From Rhizobium sp. Leaf453 (GTDB lineage: Bacteria; Pseudomonadota; Alphaproteobacteria; Rhizobiales; Rhizobiaceae), in NCBI RefSeq assembly GCF_001425605.1, contig NZ_LMRG01000002.1:1-64000 (forward strand): 64,000 bases of DNA. The letters are read 5' to 3'. Below are positions 33,204-41,600 of the stretch, in pieces. Each line of letters opens with the position of its first letter. Position 1 is the first letter of the stretch. The notes beneath the pieces were generated by a model. The model searched no databases. It was not told where the DNA came from and saw only the letters and a program-made list of their open reading frames with translations. The position numbers and the translations under genes are program-made.

Positions 33204-35386
33204 TTCTTTGCCTCCGCCAGCCTGCGCGCCTTGTCGCGTGCGGCCGGATTGCTGAAGAAATAGAGAAGACCGCGCGTGGTCTGGTAGAAGGCCAGGCCGA
33301 AGAACCAGATCGTACCGCGAAACAGGCCCGGATTGCCCCGGCGCGACAGCTGGAACTGGGTCCATTGCTGCGAGTTCGCGAAGATCAGGTCTGCGACGAG
33401 GCTGTGATGGCGCGCCACTTCCGGCAGGTAAAGGCAGCCGATGGTGATGATGTCGCCGGCGACCGACGTATTGCGGACCGCGACGGGAAGGATTTCCTCG
33501 GTATCGCCGCCATGGGTCTTGAACCGGATCATGCCCCGCGTATCGACTGGTAGCGACGCAAGATTCTTGGCAAAGACATTGACGCGAGCACCGTTGGCGG
33601 ACACATCGTCGATCGTGGCCGGATACCACTGGTCGTCCAGCCCGAATTCGCAGCGCCGTGTCACCTTTACCCTTCGCGTCGCACTGTACTCGCCACGCTC
33701 CGACACGACGCCGAGCGCACAACCGGCGAGAATAAGGTTCAACAGGTTCCAGCCTCCGACCACCAGCGTCACGTCGGCGGTGTAAGGTACTGTGTAAACC
33801 CGGTAGACGGTAACCACCAGCGCAAGCAGCAGAACAGCAAAGATAACGAAGAATGGGCGGCTGATTTCCGACAGGCGGCTAACGAGAACGGACTCGTCCT
33901 TCGCCGTCACCTTGAAGCTTGGTTTTCGCGGATTGAGGATCGCGGACACGACGGCTGGCAACAGATGAATCGTCTGCACGTATTCATAGAGTTCCGAGAT
34001 CCAGGGCCAGCGGAACGATCCATAGAGATAGTTCTGCATCATCAAGTTCACGAGCATGTAAGCAAGCGTGTAGCCCAGAAACTCACCACCGGACGCGGTG
34101 AATATCTCGAGATCGAAGAACAGATAGCAGAGCGGCGCGAAGAGAAAGATCGTACGCGGAAACGGAAACAGCCAGAACAGTGTCGATGAGGTGTAGCAAA
34201 GCCGTTGCGGGATCGACAGGCCGCGCTTGAGCGGCGGAAACTTGAACCGCAGGATCTGCATCATGCCCTGCGCCCAACGGCTCCGCTGGCCAATGAAGCT
34301 GGCGAAGGTTGCCGGCTGCAGCCCGGCAATCAGCGGGCGATCGACATAGACGCTGTTCCACCCGCTGGCATGCAGATCGATTGCCGTCTCGCAATCTTCG
34401 GTGATGCTGACACCACTGAACCCACCGGTCTGCTCAAGTGCCTTACGGCGCAAAACCGCTGCCGAGCCGCAGAAGAAGGAGGCGTTCCACTTGTCGAGAC
34501 CGCGCTGGATGATGCCGTAGAACATTTCGTTCTCGCTCGGCATCCGCTCGAAGGTTCTGAGATTTCGCTCGACAGGGTCGGGGTTAAGGAAGAAGTGTGG
34601 CGTTTGGACGAGGAAAAGCTTCGGGTCGTCCTCGAAATATCCGACGGTCTCCAGGAGAAAATCACGCGCCGGCGCGTGGTCGGCATCGAAGATCGCGAGC
34701 AATTCACCCTGCGAATGGGCCATGCCGTTGTTGAGGTTGCCCGCCTTGGCATGTTCATTTCGCTCGCGCGTCAGGTAATTCACGCCAAGTTCGTGGCAAA
34801 GGACCTGCAAATCCTGATGCCGCGCCTTCGCCCCTTGGTCCTCCAAGAGATTGGCCGAGTTACGCTTCTGGACGGTACCGCCGTCATCCAGCAGCCACAC
34901 TGTCAGTTTGTCAGCGGGATAGTCCATTGCCTTGGCGGCGGCCAGCGTGTTGGCGAGCAGGGCCTCGTCCTCGTTATAGGTCGGAACGAACACATCGACG
35001 CTGGGATATTTGCCCTCGGATGCCGCGCGCGACGGACGCGGGGGCAGCGGCATGGCGACGACGAACAGGCTGAGTGCCAGCATCGTAACGCTGTACATTT
35101 CGGCGAGGTAGAGCAGGAAGCCGGGAATGAAATTCTCAAGCTGGTTAAGCGGCGGCAGCGTGCTGGTGGTGCGCCAGTAAACATAGCGCATGACGATCGC
35201 CGTACCGAAGGCAAGCGCCGTCAAACGCCAGATCCCTTCAGCTCGCAGGATCTTGATGACCGCCATGAAAGTGACGACAGTGATGCTGGCGATCAACTGG
35301 GTCTGCAGATTGATCGGAAGGCTGACCAGCGCGAGCAGGCAAAGGGATGTTATTCCCCAGAATAGAATAATGCCGGCCTTGCGCAT
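33200..35386 (-). CDS. bcsA: Cellulose synthase catalytic subunit BcsA (GT2, PilZ)
   Basis: A 728-residue inner-membrane processive glycosyltransferase using UDP-glucose. Catalytic motifs are all present: DDG 167-169, DAD 234-236, TED 329-331 and QRSRW 367-371. About eight membrane helices flank the GT domain (four before 112, four or more after 400). A C-terminal PilZ domain carries an arginine-rich RRVKVTRR (571-578) and DVSANG (594-599, DxSxxG), so cyclic di-GMP should activate it. It is downstream of bcsN and overlaps bcsB. The start is the ATG at 35386 with GAAAGGC upstream. Confidence 0.95.
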   Translation of the reverse strand: MRKAGIILFWGITSLCLLALVSLPINLQTQLIASITVVTFMAVIKILRAEGIWRLTALAFGTAIVMRYVYWRTTSTLPPLNQLENFIPGFLLYLAEMYSVTMLALSLFVVAMPLPPRPSRAASEGKYPSVDVFVPTYNEDEALLANTLAAAKAMDYPADKLTVWLLDDGGTVQKRNSANLLEDQGAKARHQDLQVLCHELGVNYLTRERNEHAKAGNLNNGMAHSQGELLAIFDADHAPARDFLLETVGYFEDDPKLFLVQTPHFFLNPDPVERNLRTFERMPSENEMFYGIIQRGLDKWNASFFCGSAAVLRRKALEQTGGFSGVSITEDCETAIDLHASGWNSVYVDRPLIAGLQPATFASFIGQRSRWAQGMMQILRFKFPPLKRGLSIPQRLCYTSSTLFWLFPFPRTIFLFAPLCYLFFDLEIFTASGGEFLGYTLAYMLVNLMMQNYLYGSFRWPWISELYEYVQTIHLLPAVVSAILNPRKPSFKVTAKDESVLVSRLSEISRPFFVIFAVLLLALVVTVYRVYTVPYTADVTLVVGGWNLLNLILAGCALGVVSERGEYSATRRVKVTRRCEFGLDDQWYPATIDDVSANGARVNVFAKNLASLPVDTRGMIRFKTHGGDTEEILPVAVRNTSVAGDIITIGCLYLPEVARHHSLVADLIFANSQQWTQFQLSRRGNPGLFRGTIWFFGLAFYQTTRGLLYFFSNPAARDKARRLAEAKK

Positions 35387-35461
35387 GGTTGCTGCCTTTC
35401 ACGAGGCCGACCGATGCTGCAATGCTGGTCGACTTTAGCCTGAATGCCGCGGTCGACTTGA

Positions 35462-35475
35462 ACTGCCGTGGCAGT
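35462..35475. other. Short inverted repeat in the bcsN-bcsA gap
   Basis: ACTGCC-GT-GGCAGT, followed toward bcsN's 3' end by a 17-bp palindrome (GACTGTGT-C-ACACAGTC, 35517-35533). These two structures sit at the junction between bcsN and bcsA and could partly terminate or process the transcript. Confidence 0.4.
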
Positions 35476-35491
35476 CAGCACTGTGCCGAGG

Positions 35492-36418
35492 CTACTTGCA
35501 CTGCGTGGCGCCGTCTGACTGTGTCACACAGTCGGGAGAAGGAACAACGACTGCATCTATATCCGTGGTTGTTGGTAAAGGAATGGTTTCTTCAGCGGCC
35601 GGTTGTTTGACCGTTTCCACTTTTTTGACCGGCGGAGCGGTGCGAACCCGCCTCACAACAGGGCGCGGCTCCGGTTCGTCCTCGGTCAGGGACGGTGCGT
35701 TTCGAAGCGCGTCGGTCTTCGGATAGATCGGATTTCCGGTCTGCCCCAATGTCGGATCGGCGCTCGGCGGTTCGCCATAGGGGTTCCATCCTGGAGCGCT
35801 GAAGCCGGCGCGTATCGTGTATCCATACATGATCGCGAGCAGTCTTTCCTCGCTGGCACCTTCTTCGCAGATGCGCAAACGAACCTGGATCGTGCCGCGA
35901 TTTTGGAAGACAGTTCGTGCGGCCTCCGGTGAACGGATCTGCTGCCAGCCATAGAGACAGGAATCATTCTGATGGCTCTTGCCGAAGGCATAGCCGAATG
36001 GGCCATAATTGTTCTGCAGGTAGAGCGGCGACTGTCGCAGCGCAACACCCGGCAATTCCCGGCGGATTTCCTTGGCGATGTCGGTCGCACGGATCGACGA
36101 ATAGCCGAGGGTCTTGTCGCTATCACGCTCGAAGCCGACCGGGCCGAACAACTGCACGCGCATGACATTCTGACCGGGCGTCGAGGCTGAGGTGAACAGG
36201 AAAATGTCCTGCTGGGTTGCGTTGCTGAAGCGCCGCTCGACGATATTGACGATGGCCGGACCGCCAGGCGGCGGCATGGCGAGCGCAGTTTCCTCGGAAA
36301 CGGTCACTGCGCTATCGGCAAGTCGTACGCCCTCGCGCGCGGCGCAGCCGGTAAGAACCAGCGTCAGAGCGATGCCGGCGAAGGCAGCGCGCAAGAATGT
36401 GACGTCTGGAAAAGCCAA
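35492..36418 (-). CDS. bcsN: Cellulose biosynthesis lipoprotein BcsN
   Basis: A 308-residue predicted lipoprotein: a hydrophobic leader ends in the lipobox LTGCAA near 24. The central part contains YLQNNYGPFGYAFGKSHQND and CLYGWQQIRS, characteristic of the rhizobial BcsN family found only with cellulose operons. The C-terminal tail is Pro/Val/Thr-rich with charged residues. The likely start is a TTG at 36418 with a weak GGGG site; a TTG nine codons later is an alternative. First gene of the bcs operon, 105 bp before bcsA. Confidence 0.82.
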   Translation of the reverse strand: MAFPDVTFLRAAFAGIALTLVLTGCAAREGVRLADSAVTVSEETALAMPPPGGPAIVNIVERRFSNATQQDIFLFTSASTPGQNVMRVQLFGPVGFERDSDKTLGYSSIRATDIAKEIRRELPGVALRQSPLYLQNNYGPFGYAFGKSHQNDSCLYGWQQIRSPEAARTVFQNRGTIQVRLRICEEGASEERLLAIMYGYTIRAGFSAPGWNPYGEPPSADPTLGQTGNPIYPKTDALRNAPSLTEDEPEPRPVVRRVRTAPPVKKVETVKQPAAEETIPLPTTTDIDAVVVPSPDCVTQSDGATQCK

Positions 36419-36605
36419 AAAAACCCCGTCTTATTCCCCGGAAACCACCAAATGCCAAATCCGGTTTTCGAATCACGGCACGTCGAATCATAGCCACTGT
36501 TAAAGGATGCGGCCGCATTCGTGAATCCCAATTCATGACAGGTTACAATTTGGAGTTGCTAATTTAGGGTGCGGCCCGCGATTTAAAACTAACCGGCGGA
36601 TGTTC

Positions 36606-38690
36606 TCAGTTGAGAAACACCCGAACGGTCGCGGCCCGACCGGCGGCGTCGATGACCGTCAATGTCGAGAAACCGGCACCATCCGGAACCCATTGATTGA
36701 CCCGCCGCCGCGATGTCTCGGCGAGTGGCTTGCCGTTGGCCAACCATCGGAACGGCGCGCGGCCGCCCTGCAGCTTGAGGACCAGGGGCATCGGCGAACC
36801 TGCAGTATCGACACCCAACTCAACCCTGGCGCCTTCCGGCGGATAGACGATCTGCGGTGCCGCTTCCCGGATAGAGGCGGAGACGAGACCGCTGGCATTG
36901 AGCGAGAAACGGCGCTGGCTGATCGGCAGTTGCGACTGGGCGATGCGCACCGCCCCGGCAGGCGCACGCAGCAGCGGCGTGATGGCAACACCCGACTTGG
37001 CGAAACCTTCGAACAGGATCGGTGCGGCGGTGCCGTAGCCGGTGAGGCCCGGGACGGCACCGTTGTCCGGCCGACCGACCCACACGCCCAGAACATAGCG
37101 CCCATCGAAACCGACAGACCAGGCATCACGATATCCGTAGCTCGTTCCCGTCTTGTAGGCGATACCGCGTTGGACCGCACCTTTCGGCGGCAAGACACCC
37201 GACAGAATGTCGGCAATCTGCCAGGTAGCGACGGAATCGAGTATTGGTTCGCTCTCGATTGCTCCGGGCTCGCCCTGAATGCCGTCACCGAGTTTCACCG
37301 GCTTGCCGCGGTTGGCAAGCGCCGCGTAGAGTTGCACGAGGTCTTTCAGGTTGATGCCCAGGCCGCCGAGGCCGATCGCCAATCCCGGCGCCTCGTTCGG
37401 CGGCAGGATCGGTCGAACCTCGGCGCGACGGAAGCGCATCATCAGGCGGCTCGGCCCGACAGCATTTAACAACCGGACGGCAGGCACATTGAGCGACAAT
37501 TGCAATGCCTCGCGGATACTGACATCGCCCTGATAGGTCATGTCGAAATTGCGCGGACGATAGCCGAAGAAATCGGCCGGGCGGTCCTCGATGATCGTTT
37601 CCTGCGAAACGAGACCTTCCTCGAAGGCGAGACCGTAGATGAACGGCTTGAGGGTCGAGCCAGGAGAGCGCGGCATCCGGGTCATGTCGATCCAGCCCGA
37701 ACGGCTGGCATCGAAATAATCCGCCGACCCCACCTCGCCGACGATTTCGCCGGTTCGCGCATCAGCCATCACCATTGCGATCGATACTCTGGGACCGAGC
37801 CTGCCCGCAGCTTCGCGGGCAACCATCTCAAGCCCTTTCTGGATCGGCCGGCGAAGCGTTGTGTGATGCTGCATCACCTTCGGTTCCTTGCGAAGGGCGG
37901 CTTCAGCCAGATGGGCTGCAAAGGCCGGCAATTGCAGTCTCCGCGTCGGCACCGCAAAGGACGCCGCGCGCTGCGCCTCCCCTTCCCCGATCACGGCCGA
38001 AACAGCCATGCGCTCCAGGACACGTTGGCGGGCTGTCTCCGCAGCCTTCAGATGCCGGTCCGGTCGACGTCGCTCCGGTAATTGCGGCAGGGCGACCAGG
38101 AGGGCAGCTTCGGAAACTGTCAGGCGGCGCGGTTCCTTGCCGAAATAGGCGAGGCTTGCGGCGCGAATGCCCTCCAGATTGCCGCCATAGGGCGCATGGG
38201 TGAGGTACAGATCGAGGATTTCGCCCTTGCTCAAACGCCGCTCGATCTGCACGGCCCGAACCAGTTGGCGGAGTTTCGCGCCGAAAGAGCGCCCTTCCCG
38301 CGGCTCGATCAGACGGGCGACCTGCATGGACAGGGTGGACGCGCCGGACACGATCCGCCCATGGATGGCGAACTGATAGGCCGCGCGCATCAGCGCCCAG
38401 GGGTCGACACCCTTGTGTTCGAAGAACCGCTGATCCTCGTAGGCGACGAGCATGCGGACGAATTGCGGATCGACATCGGCGGCCTTGGTCTGCAGCCGCC
38501 AGCGGCCTTCCGGCGTCGCGAAGGCGCGCAGCAACTGCCCGTCTGCGTCGAGCACCTCGGCTGAGACCATGCTTGCCTTCGCCAGCGGCGGCGGATAGGC
38601 GCGATCCGCCGCGTCGATGCCGGCTATCAGGGCGACGCACATCAGCGCGGAGCCGGTCAGTGCAGCCAGTGCTTTCCACCAGATGGACAT
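36606..38690 (-). CDS. pbpC: Penicillin-binding protein 1C (bifunctional)
   Basis: A 694-residue membrane-anchored peptidoglycan enzyme. It has one N-terminal TM segment (about 5-27), then a GT51 glycosyltransferase domain with EDQRFFEHKGVDPWAL near 85 and GASTLSMQVARL near 115. The transpeptidase domain has SPGSTLKPF near 345 (active Ser in STLK) and KTGTS near 515, and a C-terminal BiPBP_C domain spans about 605-694. The gene start overlaps the end of the alpha-2-macroglobulin gene by one base (TAATG). That pair is a well-known partnership in which the macroglobulin is proposed to protect a periplasm whose wall is repaired by PBP1C. Confidence 0.93.
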   Translation of the reverse strand: MSIWWKALAALTGSALMCVALIAGIDAADRAYPPPLAKASMVSAEVLDADGQLLRAFATPEGRWRLQTKAADVDPQFVRMLVAYEDQRFFEHKGVDPWALMRAAYQFAIHGRIVSGASTLSMQVARLIEPREGRSFGAKLRQLVRAVQIERRLSKGEILDLYLTHAPYGGNLEGIRAASLAYFGKEPRRLTVSEAALLVALPQLPERRRPDRHLKAAETARQRVLERMAVSAVIGEGEAQRAASFAVPTRRLQLPAFAAHLAEAALRKEPKVMQHHTTLRRPIQKGLEMVAREAAGRLGPRVSIAMVMADARTGEIVGEVGSADYFDASRSGWIDMTRMPRSPGSTLKPFIYGLAFEEGLVSQETIIEDRPADFFGYRPRNFDMTYQGDVSIREALQLSLNVPAVRLLNAVGPSRLMMRFRRAEVRPILPPNEAPGLAIGLGGLGINLKDLVQLYAALANRGKPVKLGDGIQGEPGAIESEPILDSVATWQIADILSGVLPPKGAVQRGIAYKTGTSYGYRDAWSVGFDGRYVLGVWVGRPDNGAVPGLTGYGTAAPILFEGFAKSGVAITPLLRAPAGAVRIAQSQLPISQRRFSLNASGLVSASIREAAPQIVYPPEGARVELGVDTAGSPMPLVLKLQGGRAPFRWLANGKPLAETSRRRVNQWVPDGAGFSTLTVIDAAGRAATVRVFLN

Positions 38691-41600
38691 TATTCGACCG
38701 CCTGGACCTCCATGCGCCCCATGGCGGTGCGCGCGGAGAACTGCGGACGGTACATATCCTCGATGCTGGCGGCCGGATGATCATAGGTGCCTTGTGTGAC
38801 CGCGCGGACGACATAGGCGACGGTGATCGCCCGGTCGTCACCGCTCGACCGATCGAAAGCCGCAACGAAACGATCGCTTCGGAACTCCGTATGCGCCGCC
38901 TCAACCTCGCCGATCCACTCGAAATTCGAAAGCTTGGCGCTATCGACGAGAGTCGGATTGTCGATCTCGAAACCGGCCGGCAGCAGGTCGGTGATCAGCA
39001 CGCGCGACGACCAGGCATTGCTCTCGGTCGCGTTGATGACGACCACATAGCGCTCGTTCTGCTTCGCCTGGGTGATATTGGCTTCCTCGCCATCCAGCGT
39101 GTAGTAGGTGCGCTGGATGCTGAAGCCATTGCCGCCGGCGGGCAACGGGAAGGCTGGCGCGGCAAGCGTTGTAACGACCGCAGCTATCGGATCGCTCGAC
39201 TTGTTGCTGATCGTGATCGGCTGGTCGAGAACCTCGTCGCCGGTCAGGCGGGCGGAATAACCACCGCTGCGCGCCGTTCCGTTGATATCGAGCTTCAGGT
39301 CCTGGTCACCGCCTTGGATGGCGCGTGCGGCCAAAAGCGTCCACATCTGTTCCTGAGTTGAGGTGTAGGACTGATGCTCCCATTCGCGGGCAACGATCTT
39401 GGACAGTTGCGGAATGATCGTCGGCACCGGCCGGGCCTCAGCAGCCAGTGTCAGGACAGCGGCATCGTCGCGCAGCGGCGAGCCGTAGTCCGACCGGTCG
39501 AGGCTGGCATTGGTCGTGGCCGTCGACATCGCCAGCGCTTGCTCGAAGATGCTTTGCGAACGCTGCGCATCACCATAGAGGGCAAGCGCCGCAGCCAGAT
39601 GACCTTTCGAGAGCGGAGTCGGGAATTCCGACAGCTTCGTATCGGCATAGTATCTCAGGTCGCTGATCGCGGCCTTGCGGTTGCGGGCGAGCACATAGAG
39701 CGAGTATGCAATTTCATTGCCCTGGCTCTTGATGTCGCTGTCATAGCTCAGCGAATTCTGCAGATTGTCGAGCGCCTGCACCATGGCCTGATCCGGCACC
39801 TGGTACTTCTGCTCGCGCGCCCGGGTCAGGAAATCCGTGACATAGGCATCGAGCCAGAGATCGCCCGAGCCCGGGGACCACAGGCCGAAGCTGCCGGTCG
39901 AGGACTGGTAGGACAGAACGCGGTAGATCGCTTCCTGCACCCGCTTCTGGACATCCGGTTCATCCGGCAGGCCGGATTGCTTGGAGAGTTCGCTCAAGTA
40001 CAGCAGCGGCAACGCCCTGCTCGTGGTCTGCTCGGCGCAGCCATAGGGATAACGCTCGAGCGATGTCAGCAGCGCCGGAATATCGAAGGCCGCCGACCGC
40101 GTCACGCTGATGCTGACGGCGGATCCTTGCAACATGCTTTCGGCCAGAAGCTCGCCATCCACTTTCAGGCTGGCATTCGGCTGGAGGGTGACCGGGTGAC
40201 GGGTGGTGACCGGCAGCGCGGCGGGGCGAACCGGAACGAAGACCGATTGCTGCAGCGACAGGCCATCCGCACTCGCCAGCTCGATCGAGATGGCGGCATT
40301 GCCGGGGTGAACGCCGGACAGAGGCAGGGTCAGGTCAAACTTCCCGCCCGGCTTGACACTGAAGGTCTGCTGCGCCTCGGCCGCATCGATGGCCACCGGG
40401 GAATTACTGCTGACTTTGAGCGTCAGATCCCCGGCAGGATGGTCGGTATTGGAGATATCGAGCCTCAGTTCGGCCTTGTCCCCGGGGGCGAGGAATTTCG
40501 GCAGGCTTGCGGTGACGACGACCGGATCGCGGATGACGATATCCGTGCTTGCATGCCCGACGCCGGTCTTCGACCAAGCGACGGTCATGACACGGGCGGT
40601 ACCGTTGAACTGCGGGATGTCGAAGCTGATGATGGCCTTGCCATTCTCGTCTAGCTGGACCGGGCCGGAGAAGAAGGCCACCAGTTGCTCGGTCGGCGGA
40701 TTTCCCTGCAGCGGCATCTCTCCACCGTCACCACCGGTGCGCAGCCGGCCGGTGGCACCGAGCGAGCCGTCGATCAGGCGTCCATAGAGATCGCGGATTT
40801 CGAGACCCAACTGGCGCTGGCCGAAATACCAGCCGTCGGGATCGGGCACTTCATAGCGGGTGAGATTGAGAATACCGACGTCGACGGCGGCAACCGTGAC
40901 ATAGGCCTCTTCGCCCACCCCTGCACCGGTCACCGAGACCGGGATATTCAGCGTCTGGCGCGGCAGCGTCTTTTCCGGAAGATCGATCTTGACCGCGAGT
41001 TTCCTGTCTGCCGGATCGACAGCCAGCCACTTCACGCCGATGGCGCGCATCGGCATGCGGCTTTCCTGTGCATCGCCGGGACGATAGAGCGTCGCGGTGA
41101 CATAGGCGCCGGCGCCGAAATCAGCGGTGATCGGGACATCCACCTCGCCGCCCGTGGCCGGAATGGTCGCCGTCTTCGTACCGATCAGCTTTTCTGAGCC
41201 GATGGTAACGAGAACCTCGCCGGCGAAACGTGGCGACACCCGAAGCTTTGCCGTTTCGCCGATGGCATAGTGTTCTTTGTCGAGGGCGATCTCCAGACCA
41301 TCCGGCGTCTCAGTCGAGCTTGCCGCGACATACCAGCCGGAATCGAACTCGACGCTCGATGTCGGCCCATCGAGATCCGCCGTCTCGACTTCGAGCCGGT
41401 AACGGCCCCAATCGGCCGAGACGGCAATCTCGCCGCCGTCCGGCGTCACATCGAGGCGACCTGTGGAGACCTGCTTGGTCGAAATTACCGGCTCGTATTT
41501 CCACGAGGTTCCGTCGCGATACCACTGGTAATCCTGCTCGACGCGCAGAAGCTTCCAGCCCAGTCCGGTCTTGGCCACTTTCGCACCGGTGGCATCGACA

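Noticed and set aside
34205..35365. Rightward 386-codon open frame
   Set aside because: Antisense to bcsA, which has every catalytic motif.
36507..36518. 12-bp palindrome ATGCGGCCGCAT upstream of bcsN
   Set aside because: Short GC-rich palindromes of this size occur by chance in such DNA; no second copy was seen nearby, so I do not call it an operator.
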